A stretch of 37,683 nucleotides of DNA from an uncultured Anaerococcus sp. (GTDB lineage Bacteria > Bacillota > Clostridia > Tissierellales > Peptoniphilaceae), in contig NZ_CALTUX010000019.1 in the NCBI RefSeq assembly GCF_943912825.1, positions 1 through 37,683 of the forward strand, read 5' to 3'. Below are positions 30,710 to 37,616 of the stretch, one piece after another. Under the pieces are notes generated by a model. The model was not told the origin of the DNA. It made no database searches and saw only the letters and a program-made list of their open reading frames with translations. The position numbers and the translations under genes were made by a program. The number at the start of each line of letters is the position of its first letter. The first letter of the stretch is position 1.

Positions 30710-31741
30710 ATGATAGAGTTAAAAAATATAAGCGTAGACTTTGATGGCTTTAAGGCTGTCAAGGATGTAAGTCTAAAAATAGAAGAGCAGGATGCCTTCG
30801 GTATTGTAGGCTTTTCTGGGGCAGGCAAGTCGACCCTAGTTAGGACAATCAACCTCCTCCAAAGACCAAGTGAGGGAGAGGTCCTAATCGATGGGGAAAA
30901 CCTCCTAGATCTAAGCCAAAAAGACCTAAGGGCAAGGAGGAAAAAAATTGGAATGATCTTCCAACATTTCAACCTCCTAAACAACCTGACAGTAATTGAC
31001 AATGTAATATTTCCAATCAAAAAAGACAAGAGCCTAAGCCCTGAAGAAAAAAGAGCTAAGGCCCAAAGGCTTTTAGAAAAGGTTGGAATTGGGGATAAGG
31101 CAGATAACTATCCGAGAGAATTATCAGGAGGCCAGCAGCAAAGATGTGCCATAGCAAGGGCCCTAGCATCAGATCCTGAAATCCTACTTTGCGATGAGGC
31201 CACAAGCGCCCTAGACCCAAAAACAACCAAGCAAATCCTAAAGCTCTTAAAAGAGCTTAACCAAGAGCTTAAGCTAACCATAGTAATCATAACCCACCAG
31301 ATGGAAGTGGTAAAGGATCTTTGCAACAAATGTGCAGTCATGCAGGGTGGAGAAATCATAGAAATGGGCACAACCCTAGAAATATTTGCAAACCCACAAA
31401 ATGACCTAACCAAAGAATTTGTTGAAACCAGCACCAATACCAGGGAAACCATCGAGGAAGTCAAGGCCAACCTTGGAATCCTAAAGGCTGATGAGCAGCT
31501 AGCCAAGCTAAACTACCTGGGAGATGCCACAACAGAGCCAATCATAAATGAACTAAATGAGAAATTTGGTATAAAAACCAATATCCTTGCAGGTAACATC
31601 GAATTTATAAATGGAACACCTGTAGGCAATCTCATCGTAACCATAAAGGGCGATGACAAAAACCTAAGCCAGGTAAGAGCTTACCTAAAGGATAAGAAGA
31701 CAAACATAGAGATTTTAGGAGGTAAGGATGGGATTCTTTGA
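30710..31741 (+). CDS. metN: Methionine ABC transporter ATPase
   Basis: 343 residues. Powers import of methionine by MetNIQ. Walker A GFSGAGKSTL, Q-loop IFQHFN, signature LSGGQQQR, Walker B ILLCDEATSALD and H-loop ITHQ are intact. The C-terminal ~100 residues form the NIL domain (TNILAGNIEFINGTPVGNL), which binds methionine and inhibits the transporter when the cell is full. AGAGAGAAAG precedes the ATG at 30710. Under a T-box, so it is expressed when tRNA-Met is uncharged. Overlaps metI by 14 bp. Confidence 0.96.
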   Translation: MIELKNISVDFDGFKAVKDVSLKIEEQDAFGIVGFSGAGKSTLVRTINLLQRPSEGEVLIDGENLLDLSQKDLRARRKKIGMIFQHFNLLNNLTVIDNVIFPIKKDKSLSPEEKRAKAQRLLEKVGIGDKADNYPRELSGGQQQRCAIARALASDPEILLCDEATSALDPKTTKQILKLLKELNQELKLTIVIITHQMEVVKDLCNKCAVMQGGEIIEMGTTLEIFANPQNDLTKEFVETSTNTRETIEEVKANLGILKADEQLAKLNYLGDATTEPIINELNEKFGIKTNILAGNIEFINGTPVGNLIVTIKGDDKNLSQVRAYLKDKKTNIEILGGKDGIL

Positions 31742-32393
31742 TTATTCCCTATCGATTAAAGATAGGATAATAAGTGACTTTGGGATAACCCTCTACATGC
31801 TAGTTGTATCTGCCATATTTGCAGGCATCCTTGGACTAATCCTCGGTGTGATAATGGTAGTTACTGATAAGGGAAGGATTTTAGAAAATAAGGCAATCTA
31901 TAGCATCCTAGATAAGCTAACCAATCTCTTTAGGGCCATACCTTTTGTAATCATGATAGCCCTAGTAGTCCCAATAACCAAGGCAATTGTAAATACCAGG
32001 ATAGGGCCAACAGCAGCCATAGTTCCCCTAGTATTTTCAACAGCGCCATTTTTTGCAAGGCAAGTAGAACAAGCCCTAGCAGAAGTAGAACCGGGCAAGA
32101 TAGAGGCGGCAGACGCAATGGGGCTAAGCCCCTTTGAGATAATAATAAGAGTATACCTAAGAGAAGGTCTTCCAAGCCTAATCAGGGCATCATCAATAAC
32201 TCTAATCTCCCTCCTAGGCCTTACAGCAATGGCAGGCATAGTCGGAGCAGGAGGTATAGGAGATTTGGCCATAGCCCTAGGTTATCAAAGATACAAAGAT
32301 GATGTGGTAGTGGTAGCGGTAGTACTAATACTTGTAATAGTCTATATAATCCAAGCCATAGCCAACTACCTAATAAGAAAAACAAGTCACTAA
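31728..32393 (+). CDS. metI: Methionine ABC transporter permease
   Basis: 221 residues, five to six membrane helices. The EAA-type coupling motif that contacts MetN is EAADAMGLSPFEIIIRVYLR (about residue 130-150). LGLTAMAGIVGAGGIGDLAI is typical of MetI. GGAGGTAAGG precedes the ATG, inside the end of metN. Confidence 0.95.
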   Translation: MGFFDYSLSIKDRIISDFGITLYMLVVSAIFAGILGLILGVIMVVTDKGRILENKAIYSILDKLTNLFRAIPFVIMIALVVPITKAIVNTRIGPTAAIVPLVFSTAPFFARQVEQALAEVEPGKIEAADAMGLSPFEIIIRVYLREGLPSLIRASSITLISLLGLTAMAGIVGAGGIGDLAIALGYQRYKDDVVVVAVVLILVIVYIIQAIANYLIRKTSH

Positions 32394-32453
32394 GCTAAAA
32401 GATTTTAATATATATTGTTGGAACGTCACTAAAAAAATATAAAGGAGAAAGAA

Positions 32454-33323
32454 ATGAAATTAACAGCAAAAATCGCCCTAGCCCTAGGCCTAGTAGCAAC
32501 ACTAACAGCTTGCGGAAATGCTAGCAAGACAGAAGAAAAGGCGGCAGAAGCACCAAAGACAGAGACAGCAGAAAAAGCAGAAACAAAAGATGACAAAGGC
32601 CCAATCAAAATTGGTGTAGTAGGAGAATACAACGAAGTCCTAGAAGAAGTAATAAAAAGATATGAAGAAGGAACAGGTGATAAGGTAGAGCTAGTCAAAT
32701 TTGCAGACTACAACCAACCAAACGAAGCCCTTCTAGCAGGAGATATAGACCTAAACGCCTACCAACACTACAAATTCCTAGACGAATTTAACGCAGACAG
32801 GGGATCTGATCTAGTATCAATCGGTGATACAATGCTAGCACCAATTGCCCTATTCTCAAATAAGGTAAAAAGCCTTGATGACCTAAAAGAAGGATCAAGA
32901 ATAGCTATACCAAATGACCCATCAAACGGATCAAGAGCCCTATTCCTCCTTCAAGACGCAGGTCTAATCAAAGTAGAAGGTGAGCCAGGCGAGATAGTAG
33001 GCCTCGATAAGATAAAAGAAAATCCAAAGAACCTAGAAATAATCGAGATGGACGCATCACAAACATCAAGAAGCTTAGATGATGTAGACGCAGCAGCAGT
33101 AAACGACACCTTCGCTCTAGATGCAGGCCTAGATAGAAAGACAATAATCTATGAAGAAAATCCAAAAAGCGAATCAGTAAAACAATACATCAACATAATC
33201 GCAGCAAGAAAAGAAGATGAAAACAACGAAAGATACAAAGAATTCGTAAAATACTACCAAACAGACGAAACAAAAGCTGATTACGAGAGAATAACAAAAG
33301 GATCTTGGATACCAGCTTGGTAA
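32454..33323 (+). CDS. metQ: Methionine-binding lipoprotein
   Basis: 289 residues. Lipoprotein signal MKLTAKIALALGLVATLTAC (lipobox LTAC) and an Ala/Glu/Lys-rich linker, then a NlpA-type binding domain: IKIGVVGEYNEVLEEVIKRY, DINAYQHYKFLDEF-like block, IAIPNDPSNGSRALFLLQDA, and FVKYYQTDETKADYERITKG at the end. Delivers methionine to MetI on the outer face of the membrane. AAAGGAG precedes the ATG. The substrate follows from MetNIQ synteny and the Met-type T-box. Confidence 0.95.
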   Translation: MKLTAKIALALGLVATLTACGNASKTEEKAAEAPKTETAEKAETKDDKGPIKIGVVGEYNEVLEEVIKRYEEGTGDKVELVKFADYNQPNEALLAGDIDLNAYQHYKFLDEFNADRGSDLVSIGDTMLAPIALFSNKVKSLDDLKEGSRIAIPNDPSNGSRALFLLQDAGLIKVEGEPGEIVGLDKIKENPKNLEIIEMDASQTSRSLDDVDAAAVNDTFALDAGLDRKTIIYEENPKSESVKQYINIIAARKEDENNERYKEFVKYYQTDETKADYERITKGSWIPAW

Positions 33324-33394
33324 AAATCGAATTAATCTTAAAATGAAATATACTAATATTAATTATTCTTTCATTAAAAACATGGAATAAGAAG

Positions 33395-33558
33395 AAAAAA
33401 GGGGCTGTTGCAGAATGAATAAATCGTTCCAAATCATTAGAAGAACCTCTACGAAAATTTTACCTCCACGAGCCGGCCTGCTATGCCAAAAATTTTCTAG
33501 GAGAACCTTCTAATGATGGGACGATGATTATTCATAGTTTTGCAACAGCCCCTTTTTT
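33395..33558 (+). mobile_element. MITE-like palindromic element, also able to terminate metQ
   Basis: A 164-bp near-perfect inverted repeat. Left end AAAAAAGGGGCTGTTGCA, right end TGCAACAGCCCCTTTTTT; inner arms also pair (ATTAGAAGAACCTC with GAGAACCTTCTAAT-like sequence, and AAAATTTT). The ~26-nt centre includes GAGCCGGCC. GGGGCTGTTGCAAAA-type ends are common for insertion-sequence termini, and no transposase is present, so this looks like a MITE moved in trans. The T-run at the right end would terminate metQ transcripts. Confidence 0.7.
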
Positions 33559-33682
33559 ATATTGGTTATCATAATCAACCCAAGTACGAAAATAGCTATA
33601 TTCGAAGGCTTGTGAAAATAAACATGTGCTTAGTTCATAGTAAACATAAACGCCATATCAGTACTAATAGACTTGTCTCTAA

Positions 33683-33719
33683 GAGCCGACGGGCTTGTGC
33701 TCATTGAGCCGACTGGCTT
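33683..33719 (+). repeat. Tandem GAGCCGAC(G/T)GGCTT repeat
   Basis: Two copies of a 14-bp unit (33683-33696 and 33706-33719), period 23 bp; each can fold on itself (AGCC/GGCT). A related GAGCCGGCC is in the centre of the palindromic element at 33395. Confidence 0.6.
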
Positions 33720-33765
33720 ATTATCGGTCGATGCAAGGGGGAGATGTTGGAAGCTTTATAAGCAA

Positions 33766-33851
33766 TCTCTCTCGCTTCGCTGCGAACCGCTCCGCGGGGC
33801 TCCTCTACGCGCCGGAGGGGCGGGTTCCTTGTCTCGAGCGTAGCCGAGAGA
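33766..33851 (+). other. GC-rich structured element of unknown type
   Basis: A burst of CG-rich palindromic sequence in a low-GC genome. TCTCTCGCTTCGCT faces AGCGTAGCCGAGAGA, GAACC faces GGGTTC, and CTCC faces GGAG inside. It could be a REP-like intergenic repeat or a structured RNA. An open frame of 63 codons (33695-33886) crosses it but has no supported start and shows the Ser/Arg-rich composition expected from repeats. The rest of 33559-33960 holds no gene I can support; an 8-bp GCTTTAAA/TTTAAAGC repeat lies at about 33912-33937. Confidence 0.55.
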
Positions 33852-33960
33852 CCTATTACGCAAACTCAAATCCCAACACAGCTTAAGAGCGACAATTCAC
33901 TGTATCCGAAGGCTTTAAATGTGAATTTTTAAAGCTTACCTATCATTAAGGTCTTTTAGG

Positions 33961-34467
33961 TCATGAAAAATCACACATCTTTCTCAATTTCTTAATTATC
34001 AGACTATTTTTATTTCTCACAGTCTTTGGGCTTAGGCCTAGGACTTTTCCTATCTGATCGTAGTCCATATTTTCATAAAATCTTAACCTTATTATTTCCC
34101 TTTCCTTTTCATTTAGCCTAGTTAGGCTATATTTTAAGATTTGGTATCTTTCTGCCTCTTCTAGGTCAGATCCTATGTCTATATCGCTTGCAATAAGATC
34201 TCCTATAATCCCGCCCTCAGTGGGTGTTTCTAGGGATATTTCTACTGGATTTCTGCATTTGTTCCAAAAGTAGTAGTTGAGCTTGTGTTTTAGGAAATTG
34301 CCGAAGCTGCCCTGGTCCACATCGTAGGCAAGGATTGCCTCGATTACAACCATCCTAGCTTCATCTATGGCTTCACCTCTTTCAAAAGCTGAGAAACGCC
34401 TGATTGTCGCAAGTATTAGGGGCATATAATCATCTATAATTCTTTGTGCATTGTCTAAATTTATCAT
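33961..34467 (-). CDS. Sigma-70 family RNA polymerase sigma factor
   Basis: 168 residues. Region 2 is in the first half (RRFSAFERGEAIDEARMVVI, SFGNFLKHKLNYYFW), and region 4 at the end is clear (LNEKEREIIRLRFYENMDYD, then QIGKVLGLSPKTVRNKN). Regions 1 and 3 are minimal, as in small accessory sigma factors (BotR/UviA-like or phage-linked). No anti-sigma gene is adjacent. Two near-identical promoters drive the small operons on the other strand at 36-37 kb, making it their likely activator. The ATG at 34467 is chosen over 34494; its ribosome-binding site (AGAAGTG) is weak. Confidence 0.88.
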   Translation of the reverse strand: MINLDNAQRIIDDYMPLILATIRRFSAFERGEAIDEARMVVIEAILAYDVDQGSFGNFLKHKLNYYFWNKCRNPVEISLETPTEGGIIGDLIASDIDIGSDLEEAERYQILKYSLTRLNEKEREIIRLRFYENMDYDQIGKVLGLSPKTVRNKNSLIIKKLRKMCDFS

Positions 34468-34499
34468 ATTTTCACTTCTTTCATAAAAGATCAAAGTCT

Positions 34500-34538
34500 A
34501 CCAGCCAGGCTGGTAAAGGCGCCTTTTGACCTTGTCAA
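34500..34538 (-). promoter_or_regulatory. Two palindromes in the sigma factor leader
   Basis: ACCAGCCAGGCTGGT (34500-34514, 7-bp arms) and TTGACCTTGTCAA (34526-34538, perfect 5-bp arms, spacer CTT). Both lie within 75 bp upstream of the sigma gene, suggesting repressor binding or an RNA hairpin. The cognate protein is unknown. Confidence 0.45.
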
Positions 34539-34651
34539 TGTCTATATTAATACAAAATAGTGAAAATGTTTAATCGCCTTAAAGCCTATAAGAAGGGGAT
34601 TTTACGCCTAAAACTCTTTAAGCTAAATTTCTGGGATTATTTATTAGCTTT

Positions 34652-34682
34652 AAGCTAATTAGAAAAAATCTAGACAAAATTT
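34652..34682 (+). repeat. Partial copy of the module promoter's upstream region
   Basis: AAGCTAATTAGAAAAAATC followed by TAGACAAAAT resembles 35846-35874 (AAGCTATCTAGAAAAAATC followed by GGGACAAAAT). The -10 part is not conserved and no plus-strand gene follows. With the true promoter at 35857 it brackets the DUF1016 gene. Confidence 0.6.
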
Positions 34683-34706
34683 AATTGATTATAATCTTCA
34701 TATAAT

Positions 34707-34734
34707 AAAAAAGAAGTAGATATTCTCCACTTCT
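34707..34734 (-). terminator. Terminator of the DUF1016 gene
   Basis: Minus-strand AGAAGT pairs with ACTTCT around an 11-nt loop and is followed by a T-run. Confidence 0.7.
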
Positions 34735-34750
34735 CCTTATAATTTATATT

Positions 34751-35782
34751 TTATTTCTTATTGTATTTTTCAATAACTTTTTCTACTTCTTCTTCGAGCT
34801 CTTCCCTATCTGGTATATACAAGGTGTATTTTGATGCAAATATTTTATTTGATAAATTTCCTAAGGCGTATTCTGCTTGGACTCCGTCCTTATCGGTACA
34901 TAGGATTATTCCTATTGGTTCATTGTCCATCTCATCATTAACTTCTGCCTTATAATAATTTAGGTACATATTGATTTGCCCGACTGCTTCTGGCATGAGC
35001 TTATTTGTTTTTAGTTCGATTAAGACATAAGACCTTAATATTTTATTGTAAAATACCATGTCCACATAATAGTGGGTGTTGGCGAGCGTTACCCTTTGTT
35101 GGCTGCCCACATACATAAATCCCTTGCCAAGTTCTAGCAAGAATTTTTCGATATGGTCTATGAGTGCCTTTTCTAAATCACTTTCCATCATTGGTTTTTC
35201 TTCTGGCAAACCTAAAAATTCAAATACATAAGGGTCTTTCACAAGGTCAGCCGCCTTATTTATTTCATTGCCCTTTAAGGCTAGGTCTAAGACTTTTTCT
35301 TTATTGTCTTCTCCTGATGATAAGACCAATCTTTCAAAAAGTGAGGTTTTGATTTGCCTTTTAAGTTCTCTAACAGACCAATTTGCATTGATGCTTTCTT
35401 TTTTATAAAAGCTTCGCTTTTTCTCATCGCTAATTGAAAGAAGTTCGCAATAATGGGACCAGGTCAATTTTCCAGACAGTGTCTGGAATATTGGATATGA
35501 TAAATATAGCTTTCTCATATTAAATAAATTAGACTTAGAAAATCCTTTGCCATATTCCTTTGTAAGTTGTCTTGACAAGTCATTTATAAGCTCTTTACCA
35601 TACTCGGCCCTCTCTGAATGACCTTGCTCATCTTCCACTATAATACGTCCAATCTCCCAATAAGTTTCTAGCAAAATATTATTGACCTGTCTTGCGACTT
35701 CATTTCTGGACCTTTCCATCAATGTTTTTATATCCTTAAGAACATCGTAATGAAGTCTATCTATCTTATTATCATCATTCAT
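34751..35782 (-). CDS. DUF1016 (YhcG-type) PD-(D/E)XK nuclease
   Basis: 343 residues. The N-terminal half is the DUF1016_N helical domain (NNILLETYWEIGRIIVEDEQ, GKGFSKSNLFNMRKLYLSYP). The C-terminal half is a PD-(D/E)XK nuclease: YYVDMVFYNKILRSYVLIEL followed by KTNKLMP gives the D...ExK core, then AVGQINMYLNYYKAEV. Such genes are common in mobile and defence regions; some relatives accompany restriction systems, but none is visible here. AAGGGGTG precedes the ATG. It sits between the sigma factor and its likely targets, flanked by partial repeats, so it may be an insertion. Confidence 0.9.
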   Translation of the reverse strand: MNDDNKIDRLHYDVLKDIKTLMERSRNEVARQVNNILLETYWEIGRIIVEDEQGHSERAEYGKELINDLSRQLTKEYGKGFSKSNLFNMRKLYLSYPIFQTLSGKLTWSHYCELLSISDEKKRSFYKKESINANWSVRELKRQIKTSLFERLVLSSGEDNKEKVLDLALKGNEINKAADLVKDPYVFEFLGLPEEKPMMESDLEKALIDHIEKFLLELGKGFMYVGSQQRVTLANTHYYVDMVFYNKILRSYVLIELKTNKLMPEAVGQINMYLNYYKAEVNDEMDNEPIGIILCTDKDGVQAEYALGNLSNKIFASKYTLYIPDREELEEEVEKVIEKYNKK

Positions 35783-35856
35783 ATAAACACCCCTTAATTT
35801 CTTTAATTATATCATAAATAAGCTTTTTTTGTATCTCAATTACCTAAGCTATCTAG

Positions 35857-35894
35857 AAAAAATCGGGACAAAATCTTAAGTTTTGCTATATATA
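35857..35894 (+). promoter_or_regulatory. Module promoter, copy 1 (YvrJ-amidase operon)
   Basis: AAAAAATCGGGACAAAA, seven variable bases, then TTTTGCTATATATA. The same two blocks with the same spacing occur at 36859. Between GGGACA and TATATA are 16 bp. Conservation extends beyond normal -35/-10 hexamers, so a special sigma factor is likely, presumably the one encoded at 33961. Confidence 0.75.
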
Positions 35895-35939
35895 AATAGC
35901 ACGTGCAAATCACATAAGAAAGGAGTGGCGTACTTTCTG

Positions 35940-35966
35940 GGCTTGCCATAAATTTTATCGCAAGCC
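35940..35966 (+). other. Hairpin in the YvrJ leader
   Basis: GGCTTGC pairs with GCAAGCC; ATAAA/TTTAT continue the stem inside. It starts 15 bp after an AGGAG site and a GTG that opens a 9-codon frame ending within the hairpin. It may control translation of the YvrJ gene. Confidence 0.5.
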
Positions 35967-36023
35967 AGACTTAGCCAGCTTGATCCTAAGGAAAGAAAGC
36001 TTGCCAAGTTAGCCGAAATTAAT

Positions 36024-36140
36024 ATGGATATATTCAAACTTATATCAGAACTTGGCTTTCCAATAGTAATGAACATCATTCTTATCGTTCAAATAAATGG
36101 GAAGCTTGATAGAATCATTGAAGAAATCCAAAAGTCTTAG
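36024..36140 (+). CDS. YvrJ family small membrane protein (holin-like)
   Basis: 38 residues: MDIFKLISELGFPIVMNIIL is a transmembrane helix starting with the YvrJ-type ISELGFPI motif, followed by a charged tail (NGKLDRIIEEIQKS). YvrJ proteins have no established function; the shape resembles BhlA/UviB holin-like peptides. There is no good ribosome-binding site before this ATG. The same frame stays open upstream to 35952 and, past a TAA at 35949, to a GTG with an AGGAG site at 35925, so the true start is uncertain. It is 21 bp before the amidase gene, resembling a holin-endolysin pair. Confidence 0.7.
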   Translation: MDIFKLISELGFPIVMNIILIVQINGKLDRIIEEIQKS

Positions 36141-36161
36141 GCTTTTGGAGAAAGGAGTTTT

Positions 36162-36845
36162 ATGGCAAATATAGAAAAGATGATTGACTTTGGCCTTGCT
36201 AAAGTCGGCAGGGTGGGCTATTCCATGGCCTATCCTGCAAGGCTTGGCCCAAAATTTTATGACTGCTCATCCTTTGTCCATTACTGCCTCATAGCAGGAG
36301 GCTTTATACCAAGGACAAGCCTAATCGGCTCAACAGAGACCCTCTTTAAGATGAAGGGAGTCTATCTAAAGGAAATCTATTCCTATAATGAAATCCAAAG
36401 GGGAGATATCTTTATAAGGGGTATCGAAGGAAAATCTTTAGGAGCAGGCGGCCACACAGGCATATTCCTAGCCAAAGATAAAATCCTCCATGCCAACTAC
36501 AGGCACAGGGGAGTAAGCATCTCTACATCTAGGGATGACCTTAATTCCTTCCTAGCCTTAAGAAGGTCCTATAAGGAAAGATATTTTAGGCCCATAGCAA
36601 GGATAAGTCCAAGCTATGCCATGGTCGAAAAACTTGGCAGGGCCCTGGTTTTAAAAGCAGTAAATGTCAGAGAAAGACCCTCAACTAGGAGTGGTGTTCT
36701 AGCAGTCTATTATCCAGGAGAGGCCATCCACTATGACCAGGTCCTAGAAAATGAGGGCTACAGGTGGATATCCTATATAGCCCTATCAGGCAAGAGGAGA
36801 TATGTGAGTATAGGTGATGGAAAATCAACTTGGGTTAGGATTTAA
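36162..36845 (+). CDS. Endolysin-like peptidoglycan amidase (Amidase_5) with SH3b domain
   Basis: 227 residues. The catalytic domain has FYDCSSFVHYCLIAGGF with the nucleophile Cys and GAGGHTGIFLAKDKILHANY with the His, resembling phage-type NlpC/P60-like amidases (PF05382). The C-terminal SH3b domain (about residues 155-227) reads ALVLKAVNVRERPSTRSGVL, then YRWISYIALSGKRRYVSIGD, and binds cell wall. No signal peptide, as in phage endolysins that need a holin; the preceding YvrJ-type protein could be that. AAAGGAG precedes the ATG. No phage structural genes are near. Confidence 0.88.
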   Translation: MANIEKMIDFGLAKVGRVGYSMAYPARLGPKFYDCSSFVHYCLIAGGFIPRTSLIGSTETLFKMKGVYLKEIYSYNEIQRGDIFIRGIEGKSLGAGGHTGIFLAKDKILHANYRHRGVSISTSRDDLNSFLALRRSYKERYFRPIARISPSYAMVEKLGRALVLKAVNVRERPSTRSGVLAVYYPGEAIHYDQVLENEGYRWISYIALSGKRRYVSIGDGKSTWVRI

Positions 36846-36858
36846 AAAAGAAAATCAA

Positions 36859-36897
36859 AAAAAATCGGGACAAAAAGGCAGATTTTGCTATATATAT
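36859..36897 (+). promoter_or_regulatory. Module promoter, copy 2 (DUF1659-DUF2922 operon)
   Basis: AAAAAATCGGGACAAAA, seven variable bases (AGGCAGA), then TTTTGCTATATATA. It begins just after the amidase stop, 37 bp before the DUF1659 start. Compare 35857. Confidence 0.75.
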
Positions 36898-36933
36898 ACA
36901 AGGCGCCAATAAAAAAACAAAAAAGGAGAAAAT

Positions 36934-37152
36934 ATGAAAGTAAAAATTAAATATGAAATTGCAAATGCAGACGGAGATGTGAGAAAGACCTATACAAAGA
37001 CCTTCTCACAAGTAAATCAAGAGGCAAGTGACGAAAACATCAAGACCTTCGCAAGTGCCTACCTAGACCTACTAAGCAATAATGGTCATCCTCTAAACTA
37101 CGCAATCTACAAAGCAGATGACAAACTAATCGAAGAAGGAAAACTATCATAA
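36934..37152 (+). CDS. DUF1659-family small protein
   Basis: 72 residues: MKVKIKYEIANADGDVRKTY and FSQVNQEASDENIKTFASAY match the DUF1659 pattern (beta strand, KTYS/TFS, then ASDEDIxxxAxAL). Function unknown. Together with DUF2922 and YvrJ it forms a conserved Firmicutes trio of unknown job. AAAAGGAG precedes the ATG. Cytoplasmic by sequence, with no signal peptide. Confidence 0.8.
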   Translation: MKVKIKYEIANADGDVRKTYTKTFSQVNQEASDENIKTFASAYLDLLSNNGHPLNYAIYKADDKLIEEGKLS

Positions 37153-37175
37153 GTATAAAGAAAGGAAAATAAGAT

Positions 37176-37406
37176 ATGGAAAAAACAATCGACAAAAAAC
37201 TCAAACTATACTTCAAAGACGCAACAGGTAGCCAAAGGACAATCACAATAGACAAACCAAAACCATCCTATACAGATACAGACATCAAGACAGCCATGGA
37301 TAAAATGATAGGGGCAAATGTCCTCATGACAAGCAAGGGACCTATAGCCACAAGGGAAAAAGCTCACGTAGAAAAAATAGAAAAAAATCCCTTCCAAGTA
37401 AAATAA
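37176..37406 (+). CDS. DUF2922-family small protein
   Basis: 76 residues: KKLKLYFKDATGSQRTITID, then KPSYTDTDIKTAMDKMIGAN and a C-terminal AHVEKIEKNPF. This matches the DUF2922 pattern (LxxxFxxxxGxxxxixidxPkxxLTxxeI..aMxxiI). Function unknown. AAAGGA precedes the ATG; it follows DUF1659 by 23 bp and ends in a strong terminator, so the two form one operon. Confidence 0.82.
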   Translation: MEKTIDKKLKLYFKDATGSQRTITIDKPKPSYTDTDIKTAMDKMIGANVLMTSKGPIATREKAHVEKIEKNPFQVK

Positions 37407-37410
37407 GATC

Positions 37411-37437
37411 AAAAAGCCAGCCAAGTGCTGGCTTTTT
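37411..37437 (+). terminator. Terminator of the DUF1659-DUF2922 operon
   Basis: AAAAAGCCAGC pairs with GCTGGCTTTTT across CAAGT. Confidence 0.93.
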
Positions 37438-37474
37438 GTATGGGAATTTAAACTAGATTCAGAGAGACTATTTA

Positions 37475-37512
37475 CATTTTCGCTTTTATATAAAATTATT
37501 AAAGCGAAAATG
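37475..37512 (+). repeat. Perfect 12-bp inverted repeat
   Basis: CATTTTCGCTTT and AAAGCGAAAATG are separated by 14 bp of AT-rich DNA. No T-run follows. It lies between a terminator and the promoter of the next gene and could be an operator or element end. Confidence 0.6.
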
Positions 37513-37567
37513 AGAATGTTCTGAATTAAATTAATACATATTGCCTGGACTTTGTAATGACAATGTA

Positions 37568-37596
37568 TTTACTATAAACAAATATTCTTATATAAT
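37568..37596 (+). promoter_or_regulatory. Promoter of the final antitoxin gene
   Basis: TTTACT, 17-bp spacer, TATAAT. The ATG lies 21 bp past the -10. Confidence 0.6.
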
Positions 37597-37616
37597 AAAA
37601 CAAATGAGATGAGAAA

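Noticed and set aside
33695..33886. 63-codon ORF through the GC-rich element
   Set aside because: No ribosome-binding site; the protein is an artefact of the repeat-like DNA.
36024..36845. Prophage lysis cassette
   Set aside because: The holin-like and endolysin-like pair alone is not enough: no capsid, tail, integrase or terminase genes lie around, and the promoters match a local sigma module.
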